64,000 nt of DNA, taken from contig CAVWLF010000010.1 in the NCBI GenBank assembly GCA_963755815.1, forward strand, positions 444,985-508,984. The letters are read 5' to 3'. The stretch is from Palsa-506 sp963755815 (lineage in GTDB: Bacteria > Actinomycetota > Actinomycetes > Streptosporangiales > Streptosporangiaceae). The notes under the pieces were generated by a model. The model worked only from the letters and a program-made list of their open reading frames with translations. It was not told the origin of the DNA and ran no database searches. Shown piece by piece: positions 56,645-64,000 of the stretch. Made by a program: the position numbers and the translations under genes. Each line of letters opens with the position of its first letter. The stretch's first letter is position 1.

Positions 56645-57808
56645 TCAGGCTGGCTGGCGGTAGGGCCGGAACGCGTCGCGGATTTCGGTGACGAGGCGCT
56701 CGGGTGACTCCAGGGCCAGGAAGTGGCCGCCCTCGTCCACGGTGGCAACCCGGGTCAGGTTCGGGTAGGCGCGGTGCAGCCAGGAATGGGGAGGGACGGG
56801 CAGGTTCGGCTCGTTTGCGATGAGTACAGAGGTCGGCGCGGTGATCAGGTCTCCGGGGCCCAGCGGCGGGGCCGAACTGGGCGTATACAGCCGGATGGAG
56901 CTGCCGATCGTCTCGGTGGCCCAGTAGATCATCACGTTGGTGATCAGGTCGTCCGCGCGCAGCCTGCCGCGGCAGGCCGGGTCGCTCCAGGTCAGGAACT
57001 TCTCCAGGATCCAGGCGGCGAGCCCGGCCGGTGAGTCGTTCAGGCCGTAAGCGAGCGTCTGCGGGCGGGTCGCCTGCACGTGCGCGTAAGCGCCTTCGGC
57101 GGAATCCCATTCCGCCGTGGCGGCGTGGTAGGCCTGCTCGGCCGGGGTCAGCGGGGCGGTGCCCGGGCCGAGGTAGGGGGTGATCCAGTTGGCGGTCTGG
57201 ATGGCGAGCACGGTATCGGCGTGGCGCAGGCCGAGCCGGTTCACCACGCCGCCGCCGATGTCATCGCCGTGCGCGACGTAGCGCCGGTAGCCGAGGTGCC
57301 GGGTCATCAGCCGGTTGAACAGGGCCGCGATCGAGACGCGGCTCAGCGGCCGGTCCAGGCACCGGTCGGAGAAGCCGTAGCCCGGCAGGGCCGGGACGAC
57401 GACGGAGAAGCTGTCGGCCGGGTCGCCGCCGTGCGCCGCCGGATCGGCCAGCGGGCCCAGCACGCCGAGGTACTCGGTGAACGAGCTGGGCCAGCCGTTG
57501 CTGAGCACGAGCGGCAGCGGATCCGGGCCGCTGCCGGGGACGTGGATGAAATGGATCCCCACCCCGTCCACGGCGGCGCGGTAGTGCGGGAACGCGTTCA
57601 GGCGGCGTTCCTGGGCGGGCCAGTCGTAGCCATCGCGCCAGTAGGCGAGGAGTTCCTCGATCCGGCTGATCGTCTCGGCGGCTTCACCCCCGCCGGGGAC
57701 CGGCGGCGACGGCAGCCGGAGCCGCCCCAGCCGGGCGGCCAGGTCGCCGAGCACGGCATCCCCGATGCTGATACGGAACGGATCGACGGCGTCTACCGGA
57801 ACATCCAT
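56645..57808 (-). CDS. epoxide hydrolase (EHN-type)
   Basis: The 387-residue alpha/beta-hydrolase has the N-terminal EHN region (PFRISIGDAVLGDLAARLGRLRLP ... YWRDGYDWPAQERRLNAFPHY), an oxyanion loop NGWPSSF, the nucleophile Asp in AHGDDIGGGVVNRLG, and the catalytic His in VDEGGHFLALESPE. It hydrolyses epoxides or related esters to diols. The length and domains agree with juvenile-hormone/microsomal-type bacterial epoxide hydrolases. Confidence 0.94.
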   Translation of the reverse strand: MDVPVDAVDPFRISIGDAVLGDLAARLGRLRLPSPPVPGGGEAAETISRIEELLAYWRDGYDWPAQERRLNAFPHYRAAVDGVGIHFIHVPGSGPDPLPLVLSNGWPSSFTEYLGVLGPLADPAAHGGDPADSFSVVVPALPGYGFSDRCLDRPLSRVSIAALFNRLMTRHLGYRRYVAHGDDIGGGVVNRLGLRHADTVLAIQTANWITPYLGPGTAPLTPAEQAYHAATAEWDSAEGAYAHVQATRPQTLAYGLNDSPAGLAAWILEKFLTWSDPACRGRLRADDLITNVMIYWATETIGSSIRLYTPSSAPPLGPGDLITAPTSVLIANEPNLPVPPHSWLHRAYPNLTRVATVDEGGHFLALESPERLVTEIRDAFRPYRQPA

Positions 57809-57959
57809 GAGCCAAGCGTGCCCTACCGGCCCCGCTGACGCACCGCCTGATCAGCAATCAGCCGCCGTCGTCCGGAATGCGTTGCGCGAGCACTGTTCAC
57901 CAGGCTCGGCGGCCGGAAAGGCGTTGCCCGGTCCGGTGCGGGTGTGTGAAGGTGGCGGC

Positions 57960-58556
57960 GTGACTGAAGGCAACGAGGCCGAGACGGTACCGGAACGGTG
58001 GAATGCCGTCGGGGCCAGTTACGACATGTGGATCGATATTGAGCAGGACCCGAGGTTCGCGGCAGGAACCGAACCAGAGGGCGAGCGGGCGACGCTGCTT
58101 GAGTACTTGCGCGCCTATCGGCTGACGATGGAGATGAAGTGCGCTGACCTCGACCCGGCCCAGCTCGCCCGCCGGTCGGTGCCGCCCTCCACGATGTCCC
58201 TGCTCGGCCTGATCCGACACATGGCCGACGTGGAACGCAACTGGTTCCGGCGGGTGATGGCACAGGCCGACGCGCCCCCGCTGTACTGGTCGAAGGACGA
58301 CCCGGAGGGTGACTGGCTCGGCGCGGTCGATGACCCGGCGATCGTGGACCAGGCCTGGCGAGACTGGCGTGACGAGGTCGCCTTCGCGGAGAATTTCGTC
58401 GCTGGTTCCCCCGACCTCGGCATCAAGGGCATCAACCGGGACGGCAGGACGGTCCCGCTGCGCTCGGTGCTGGTCCACATGATCGAGGAATACGCGCGCC
58501 ACTGCGGCCACGCCGACCTGCTGCGGGAACGGATCGACGGCCGCATCGGCCAGTGA
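57960..58556 (+). CDS. DinB family protein (DUF664)
   Basis: The 198-residue helical protein matches the DUF664/DinB group: ERATLLEYLRAYRLTMEMKCADLDPAQLARRSVPPSTMSLLGLIRHMADVERNWFRRVMA and VLVHMIEEYARHCGHADLLRERIDGRIGQ hold the three metal-ligand histidines (HMAD, HMIEEYARHCGH). It is probably a mycothiol-dependent or damage-related enzyme; reaction unknown. The start is GTG at 57960 after GAAGGTGG. Confidence 0.92.
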   Translation: MTEGNEAETVPERWNAVGASYDMWIDIEQDPRFAAGTEPEGERATLLEYLRAYRLTMEMKCADLDPAQLARRSVPPSTMSLLGLIRHMADVERNWFRRVMAQADAPPLYWSKDDPEGDWLGAVDDPAIVDQAWRDWRDEVAFAENFVAGSPDLGIKGINRDGRTVPLRSVLVHMIEEYARHCGHADLLRERIDGRIGQ

Positions 58557-58698
58557 CACCGGCGGCTTCCATCGTGCTTGGACAGGGTCGATACTTGCCC
58601 TATGTCAGCCCGGGTTCTCTGCGAGCCGCACGGCACCGGCTGTTGGGCTGACCTCGGCCGGCGTACCCGGATGCCAGACTCGGCTAAGGACTGAAACG

Positions 58699-59136
58699 AT
58701 GCCATTTAGCCAGCTCGTCAATGCTCAGCAGGTTCAGATCACGGTGGCCGGCCCGGGCGACGCCAATACCCTCTACCTGTGTAAAGGCCTAGCGCAAGGC
58801 AACTTCTCCGTCCAGGTACCGGCGAACGGCTTCCAGCAAGCAAACGACACCTGGCAATTCGAGGTAGGCCCCACGCTTAGTCCTGGTCAGTTCCGGCAGG
58901 CAATCGCGACCTCGGCACTAGCTGGAGTGCAGGAGGCGGAAGCGGGTTCCGGTCAGATTTCCTGGGCGGTGCAGACAGTCTTTGCTGACTTCGACGGCCA
59001 ATCGGGTCTTGTGCGGGTCAGCGTGACCAACGCGATACAGGTCTTTAATCAGACTGCCACCGCGGGTGCCACCGCTGGAGTATCCATGCTTTCCTACGAC
59101 GTCAGCATCCTGGCTGCCATCCCGTCATCGCAGTAA
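58699..59136 (+). CDS. unknown 145-residue protein next to the NB-ARC gene
   Basis: I do not recognise this protein. It is beta-rich (NAQQVQITVAGPGDANTLYLCKG, GNFSVQVPANGF, ISWAVQTVFADFDGQSGLVRVSV), without signal peptide or membrane helix, one cysteine, few charged residues and many Gln, Ala, Ser and Val, as in small shell, tail or lectin-like proteins. AAGGA precedes the ATG at 58699. Third positions are less GC-rich than its neighbours, a sign of separate origin. The convergent gene is the DUF4062-NB-ARC-TPR protein. Confidence 0.7.
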   Translation: MPFSQLVNAQQVQITVAGPGDANTLYLCKGLAQGNFSVQVPANGFQQANDTWQFEVGPTLSPGQFRQAIATSALAGVQEAEAGSGQISWAVQTVFADFDGQSGLVRVSVTNAIQVFNQTATAGATAGVSMLSYDVSILAAIPSSQ

Positions 59137-59175
59137 CAGGACTGCTGCGGGCGATCGCCGGACAGGAAGGCCGGC

Positions 59176-59272
59176 GATCAGCTTGAGGGGGGATCATCGA
59201 GTAGCTCGAAGACGTCTATCCAGTTCAGGGAGGGTCGCCAGTCTCCCTCGCCGGGAGCCCTCGTCGTCTCCT
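59176..59272 (+). repeat. 97-base direct repeat, copy 1 (left of the NB-ARC gene)
   Basis: It matches 62608-62703 with five mismatches and one indel (about 94% identity), in the same orientation. On the minus strand it encodes the end of a protein, RPSLNWIDVFELLDDPPSS, with stop codon, so it is the 3' tail of a gene whose body is not here. Confidence 0.9.
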
Positions 59273-59357
59273 AGAACGAGGCGGATCTGGGGAACTGTGA
59301 CCAGCCGCGCGACATGACGCTGTCGACCGGATGATCAGCGGCGTTGCGTGGCTGACG

Positions 59358-62300
59358 TCAGATTTGGAATTGTTCCAGGTCGCGGTTGATGCGCTGCCAG
59401 TGCTGCAGCAGTGCCATGTCGGGGTGCTGCGGGCCGAGGATCTGGCTGAGTTTTTTCAAGGTCTGTGCCCTGGCCCGTTCAGCTTCGTCGTGGCGCCCGG
59501 TATGGCGCAGGGTGACCGCGAGGTTAGCCTCGCAGGCCAGCGTGTCGGGATGGTCGGCGCCGAGCTTCTTGCGGAGCCTGGCGATCGTCTGACGTTCCAG
59601 CGGCTCTGCCTGCGTGAGGAGTTCTGAGTCGCCATAGCAGTTGGCCAGGTTGATCGCGCAGGACAGACTGTATGGGTGATCGTCGCCGAGCCTGCCGCGC
59701 ATCGTTGCCAGGGTCTCTTCCGCCAAGTGGCAGGCCCGCGCCAGCTCGCCGGAGCCGCGCAGGTAGATGGCCAGGTTGCTGGCGGCCGTCAATGTGAACG
59801 GGTGGCTTTCGCCGAGGCTGGACCGGTAGGCGTTACCGGTTCCTGCCGCCAGTTCCCGTGCCTGGGCATAGTCGCCGGCCGCCGCGTAGTCGCAGGCCAG
59901 TGTCAGTGCGCAGGCTAGCGCCTCCGGCGACTCGGGGCCGTAGCGCCGTTTGATGCGCTCGTAGGTGTCCTGAGACAGGTTCATCGCCTCGGGCACCTCG
60001 CCGGCCTTGCGCAGCGAGGCGGCCAGGCTCGCCGCGGCGCGCAGGGTGTCGACTATGTCGTCGCCGAGCACCGTCCGGTACGTCTGCCAGGTTTCGCGCA
60101 GCAGGTCCACGCTGTGACGAAAGGCGCCCGTCTCGCGCACATCGCGGGCCAGGTTAGCTGCCGAGGAAAGAGTGTAAGGATGGCCGCTGCCCAGCACGTA
60201 CAGCCGCCGCTCTAGCGTGTCCTGATCAAGGTCGCGGGCGGCGAAGCAGTCACCTGCTACGCGCAGCGAGTCCGCCAGGTTGTGCGCCGCCATCAGAGTC
60301 CGCGGGTAGTTCTCGCCGTGCTGCTCCTTGAAGCTTTCGTAGGTCTTCCGGTTCAAGGCGAGCGCTTCCCGGAAGTCGCCGAGCGCGTGCAGGTCGGCGG
60401 CCAGCCCGCCGGCCGTCATCAGGGTGTGCGGGTGGCCAGCGCCCAGCACCGCCCGCTGCCGCTGCAGGACGTGGGTGTCCAGATGGCGCGCCTCGCCGAA
60501 GCGGCCCTGGGAGCGCAACACGTTGGCGATCTGGGACTGCAGGCGCAGCGTCTGCTGGTGGTCGGACCCCAGCTGGTTCTTCCACAGTTTCTCCAGCCGC
60601 CTGGCCAGGCTCAGGCTGGCCTCGTACTCACCGACCTTCCACTGGTAGCGCACCCAGTCGATGAGCAGCTGGCGGATGCTGGGATCGTCGCACTCCTCCG
60701 CCCGGGACGGGCCAAGATGAGCCCAGATCAAGTCGTAGGCGGCCCAGTTCGCCGGGTCGTCAGTCTCGCCTCGCCGCGGCCGGGCGCCAACCAGGATCTG
60801 ATGCACCTCATGGATGGCGATCAGCTGTTCGTCGGCTGTCATCTGGGACCGGATGACAGCCTGCACGAGCCGGTGGATCTGCAGGCAGTTCCTAGCCTGG
60901 TCGATCCTGACCAGTGCCAGACGGCTGATGTCCCCGATCACCTGGCCGAGCACGCGCTTCTCGCGCAGTGCCTCGTCGAACGGCAGCAGAATCTTGTTCA
61001 TCTCGTCGCCGTAAAGCAGGGTCATCGAGATCGGTCCCGGCGAGCAGAAGGCGAGGATCTGCAGCAGCCGCACGGCCGCCGGGGAGCGCTCCTTGAGCCG
61101 GTCAAAGGACAGATTCCAGGTCGCCGCAACCGGCGCCGCGTAGTCGAGCGGCTTGTTCACCCCCAGGGCACTGGTGACCTGGGTTTCCACCCACTCGACG
61201 TACACGGCTGCGGGCATGCCGGTCTCCGCCAGCCACGCGCCTGCCTGCTCGATCGCCAACGGCAGGTCGCCCACGGCGGCCGACACCTCCGCCGCGTCAC
61301 CCGGCTCTAGGCCGGGAACGTGGTGCAGGAGGTGCGCGACGCTCTCATCTCTGCTGAAAACGTCCAGCTCAATCGGCTCGGCGTGATGCGTCCACGCCTG
61401 GTTCCGCGAGGTGATCATGATGTGGCCCGGGCCGCCAGGAAAGAAAGGCTCCAGATCCCCGGGATCCTCGGCGTTATCGAAGATCAGCAGCCAGCGGCCG
61501 GCTGCGCCGCGGCGCAGCCACTCAACAGCAGCTGCGGCTGCATCCGCGGCGTTGTCGCCAGCCTGGACGCCGAGCCGGGCGGCCAGGCTCGCCAGGGCCA
61601 GGCTGGCCTTCTGAGGCCGTTCCGCGGGGATCCACCAGACCAGGTCATAGTCGGCCTGGAAACGGTGCGCGTACTCAAGCGCGATCTGGGTCTTGCCGAC
61701 ACCACCCAGCCCATACAGGGCCTGCGCCAGCACGACCGTCGCGCCGCCGCCCGTCAGCTCTCCCCGAAGGGTGTCCAGGACCGCGCCGCGCCCGGTGAAA
61801 TCAGCGTTCCTGGCCGGCACATTCCAGACCCGCGGGACCGCGCCAAGACCTGGCTCGCCCGGCAGCCCCGTGAACGTCGCGGACCGCCGAGGTGGCGACC
61901 CGCCGCTGGCCAGATCGCTCAGCGCATGGAACACCTCAAGCTCCAGGCCCTCTCCGGAGCTAAAGGCGCGGACGACCAGCCCAGCGTCGCGTAACCGCTG
62001 CCGGAACCCCTCCACCAGGCCGCGATCAGCATCACCCGCCCCCAGCGGACACGCGGCCTCCTCTAACAGGAACACCAGCCGCGGCACCCCAGCCTCGCAG
62101 GCCGCCTGGAACTCCGTCTCCGTGTAAGAAACAGCATCACCAGGAACTAGCGAGCCATACCGGAACCCCACCACCGCCACATAAATCTCACACTCGCGAA
62201 CCCGCGCCCGGCAGTAGTCAGCCGGCCTGCCATCCCGCGCGGCGAAATAACGCATATCAACCGGAGCCATTCCAGCGCGCACCACGGCGTCCTGCGCCGC

Positions 62301-62375
62301 CTGCACAAACGGCCGGCCATCCGGAAACCGCGCCATATCGGCGGTATGACTCACGAACACCTGGCCCGTCCTCAT
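59358..62375 (-). CDS. DUF4062-NB-ARC-TPR protein (FxSxx-COOH-system TPR type)
   Basis: The ~1005-residue STAND-type ATPase has three parts. Residues 1-155 are a DUF4062/TIR-like domain (QVFVSHTADMARFPDGR, REYIYVAVVGFRYGS-like strand, YTETEFQAA). Residues ~185-520 are an NB-ARC ATPase with P-loop GLGGVGKT (222-229), WLLIFDNAEDP (Walker B), ITSRNQ and GDLPLAIEQAGAWL. Residues ~600-1000 are TPRs with repeated LGxxHPxTL and AxxLA units. It matches the TPR proteins of actinobacterial FxSxx-COOH loci; ligand binding to the TPRs would switch the ATPase and activate the N-terminal domain. The ATG at 62375 follows GGGGTGTG. No FxSxx peptide or radical SAM gene is visible. Flanked by direct repeats. 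Confidence 0.9.
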   Translation of the reverse strand: MRTGQVFVSHTADMARFPDGRPFVQAAQDAVVRAGMAPVDMRYFAARDGRPADYCRARVRECEIYVAVVGFRYGSLVPGDAVSYTETEFQAACEAGVPRLVFLLEEAACPLGAGDADRGLVEGFRQRLRDAGLVVRAFSSGEGLELEVFHALSDLASGGSPPRRSATFTGLPGEPGLGAVPRVWNVPARNADFTGRGAVLDTLRGELTGGGATVVLAQALYGLGGVGKTQIALEYAHRFQADYDLVWWIPAERPQKASLALASLAARLGVQAGDNAADAAAAAVEWLRRGAAGRWLLIFDNAEDPGDLEPFFPGGPGHIMITSRNQAWTHHAEPIELDVFSRDESVAHLLHHVPGLEPGDAAEVSAAVGDLPLAIEQAGAWLAETGMPAAVYVEWVETQVTSALGVNKPLDYAAPVAATWNLSFDRLKERSPAAVRLLQILAFCSPGPISMTLLYGDEMNKILLPFDEALREKRVLGQVIGDISRLALVRIDQARNCLQIHRLVQAVIRSQMTADEQLIAIHEVHQILVGARPRRGETDDPANWAAYDLIWAHLGPSRAEECDDPSIRQLLIDWVRYQWKVGEYEASLSLARRLEKLWKNQLGSDHQQTLRLQSQIANVLRSQGRFGEARHLDTHVLQRQRAVLGAGHPHTLMTAGGLAADLHALGDFREALALNRKTYESFKEQHGENYPRTLMAAHNLADSLRVAGDCFAARDLDQDTLERRLYVLGSGHPYTLSSAANLARDVRETGAFRHSVDLLRETWQTYRTVLGDDIVDTLRAAASLAASLRKAGEVPEAMNLSQDTYERIKRRYGPESPEALACALTLACDYAAAGDYAQARELAAGTGNAYRSSLGESHPFTLTAASNLAIYLRGSGELARACHLAEETLATMRGRLGDDHPYSLSCAINLANCYGDSELLTQAEPLERQTIARLRKKLGADHPDTLACEANLAVTLRHTGRHDEAERARAQTLKKLSQILGPQHPDMALLQHWQRINRDLEQFQI

Positions 62376-62850
62376 CACACCCCGCCCGCACCCGCGCCGC
62401 GAACACCCAGCTGCTCTCAAGCTACACCGCCCCTCAACCCGAGCCCGGCCTCGTCAGCTGGCGCCGCAAGCGCACCGACAGCCCATCGCGCGGCCATTCG
62501 CGTCGAGAACTGCGGGGGTTGGCACAGTCGCTTCCGGGTCGCGCCAACCGCCAGTGACGACAGCCCGTGGATCTTGCGCCAAAGATGGCCGCGGCGACCG
62601 GCCGCGGGATCAGCTTGAGGGGGACCGTCGAGCAGCTCGAAGACGTCTATCCAGTTCAGGGAGGGTCGCCAGTCTCGCTCGCCGAGAGCCCTCGTCGTCT
62701 CCTCGTTGACGGCTGGCCGCACCAGCTGCACGGCATCCTCGCGCCGAATGCGCATGGAGCGCGCAGGAACACGTTGGCGTTCCCAGATCGGTGCGGATCA
62801 GGCAGCGTCGTGCGATGGTAGGGTCCGCGGCGATGGCCGGGAGGGGCGAG
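62376..62850. other. 475-base gene-poor region with repeat copy 2
   Basis: It holds the divergent promoter space of the NB-ARC gene and the membrane protein gene. The minus strand reads ETTRALGERDWRPSLNWIDV in part, the remnant of a gene end. No intact gene, start site or known family is seen in the rest. Confidence 0.6.
62608..62703 (+). repeat. 97-base direct repeat, copy 2 (right of the NB-ARC gene)
   Basis: It is the second copy of 59176-59272. It has five instead of six G in the G-run, which destroys the stop codon that ends the encoded peptide in copy 1 and lets the frame run on. Confidence 0.9.
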
Positions 62851-63990
62851 ATGCCGTCGGATCTGACAGCTTTGGCAGCGCGGGCTAGCCGGACGCTGGT
62901 TGCTGCCGCGGCAACGGATGACGCGGCAGCGGATGAGTGGGAGACGGCGCAGCGCGGGATCACGGAGTTGCTGGTCCTCGGTGCCTGGGATCGGGAGCGC
63001 CAGGCGAGGCGGTGGCTGGACCAGACGCGGGACCAGCTTCAGGCCGCGTCGGGCCGAAAGCTGATGCAGGCCCGCGCCGATCTGGATCTGGTCTGGCGGA
63101 CCCGGCTGGAGGACCTGCTGGAAGAGCACCCGGACGCGGAGGTCGGGCTACGGCGGCTGGTGGACCAGATCACGGCGGAACTGGCCGACCGGAAAGAGCG
63201 CAAGCCGTGGCGGGATGCTCTGCAACCCTTCCCCAAGATCCTCGGGTGGTATAAGAAAAACGCATTCGCCGGCATTCTGCTGGCGGCGGGGTTCGTCGTC
63301 CTCAAGGGATACGTTCTCGCCAAGGGCGACCTCGCCACGGCCCTGGGGATCTTGCAGTACGGGGGGCTGGCCACCGTCGTGATCGCTGGCCTGCTTTCCA
63401 GCCTGCCCATCCTGGCCGCGGCGATGCTGGCATATACCGTCAGCCGGGTGGCCTGGCGCCCTCTTGCCTGGCTCAAAGAGAACTGGCGCCTGCTCGTGGT
63501 GATGCTGGGCGCGTTTGTGCTGGCCGCCGTGTTCAGCCCGTGGACATACCTGTCGCTCGCCGTCGTCATCGGCCTGGTGATCGCCGGGACGCGCTCGGTG
63601 GCTTCTTCTCCGTGGGTCGTCGTGCTCGTCTACGGGCCGGTCGTGCTCTTCACGCTGGTGCTCGTGATATTGAGCCTGTACACGGTGTGGGTGCCGCACG
63701 AGGTTGTGCAATTCAGGCCCGGCACCCTCCCGGCCCAGACCCTTTCATACGGTAAGCAGGTCGGCTACGTCCTGTCGGAGGACAACGGGTGGATCACGAT
63801 GCTGACCAGCGATACGCGCCAGATCGTCCGTTACCCGGACGCCGATGTGATGACTCAGATGGTCTGCGAGAGGCGCCCGAAGCCTGGCAATATCTGGTCG
63901 CAATTCGAGCGCGGCGCCACGCTATGGGTCAAGGCCACCTTTGACGCGTCCTACTTGCACCCGACAGCCAACCCTAATTGTCCCCCTTAG
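62851..63990 (+). CDS. membrane protein with effector-associated-type N-terminus
   Basis: The 379-residue protein has a soluble helical N-terminal domain (about residues 1-110; SDLTALAARASRTLVAAAATDDAAADEWETA ... ARADLDLVWRTRLEDLLEEHPDAEVGLRRLVDQITAEL), a type seen in actinobacterial NB-ARC/caspase conflict loci. Then come about six membrane helices (140-290) and an external C-terminal domain (290-379; QTLSYGKQVGYVLSEDNGWITMLTSDTRQIVRYPDADVMTQMVCE). The ATG at 62851 follows GGAGGGGCGAG; ATG 62833 is possible. It is divergent from the NB-ARC-TPR gene and may be its membrane effector or sensor. Confidence 0.8.
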   Translation: MPSDLTALAARASRTLVAAAATDDAAADEWETAQRGITELLVLGAWDRERQARRWLDQTRDQLQAASGRKLMQARADLDLVWRTRLEDLLEEHPDAEVGLRRLVDQITAELADRKERKPWRDALQPFPKILGWYKKNAFAGILLAAGFVVLKGYVLAKGDLATALGILQYGGLATVVIAGLLSSLPILAAAMLAYTVSRVAWRPLAWLKENWRLLVVMLGAFVLAAVFSPWTYLSLAVVIGLVIAGTRSVASSPWVVVLVYGPVVLFTLVLVILSLYTVWVPHEVVQFRPGTLPAQTLSYGKQVGYVLSEDNGWITMLTSDTRQIVRYPDADVMTQMVCERRPKPGNIWSQFERGATLWVKATFDASYLHPTANPNCPP

Positions 63991-64000
63991 GTACGCTGCT

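Noticed and set aside
59358..62375. True TIR domain or FxSxx-COOH peptide cluster
   Set aside because: The N-terminus looks more like DUF4062 than a catalytic TIR, and no FxSxx peptide or radical SAM gene is visible in the window.
1..64000. tRNA genes, rRNA genes, riboswitches, replication origin
   Set aside because: No cloverleaf-like, rRNA-like or known riboswitch sequence was recognised by eye; a covariance-model search would be needed to exclude small RNAs fully.

Overview
The window is very GC-rich, with strong G/C bias at third codon positions. It carries families typical of high-GC Actinomycetota: a DUF397 protein, an FHA protein with a Ser/Thr kinase, a CGNR zinc-finger regulator, MmpL-type and DHA2-type exporters, MerR regulators with 19-20 bp promoter spacers, several probable leaderless genes, and an NB-ARC/TPR protein of the FxSxx-COOH-associated type. 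It looks like a chromosomal segment of a soil-type actinobacterium, possibly from a draft or metagenome-derived assembly. Six genes show single-base frame problems. I saw no rRNA, tRNA, CRISPR array, transposase or integrase.

0-14 kb is a mixed metabolic and transport region: the end of an ABC-2 exporter permease, prolyl oligopeptidase, an orphan DUF397 protein with a clear promoter, a frameshifted amidohydrolase, a stand-alone LigD-type DNA ligase, an alpha/beta hydrolase overlapping an aldo/keto reductase, a cytidylate-kinase-like protein, and a MarR-DHA2 exporter pair with a perfect inverted-repeat operator. 14.5-19.7 kb holds what I consider one of the two most interesting loci: a membrane FHA protein, a DUF4407 membrane protein fused to a Ser/Thr kinase, and an unknown 283-residue protein. 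It looks like a self-contained membrane phospho-signalling unit.

19.8-46 kb is regulator/transporter rich (TetR, LuxR, two MarR, several MFS, APC, EamA, TrkA-type K+ channel, orphan FtsX-like permease, two-component system, MmpL). Two details stand out: a divergent EamA/CGNR pair whose start codons overlap on one CATG, each with its own leaderless promoter, and a duplicated kinase/regulator junction that creates a 15-codon minicistron.

46-64 kb is an accessory, conflict-type region. It has two MNT/HEPN nucleotidyltransferase modules (one intact, one with a truncated HEPN), two MerR loci with leaderless promoters, a nuclease-like/DUF2075 helicase fusion beside decayed gene fragments, and, at the right end, a DUF4062-NB-ARC-TPR protein flanked by ~97-bp direct repeats. 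A 145-residue unknown protein and a membrane protein with an effector-associated-type N-terminus lie on either side of it.
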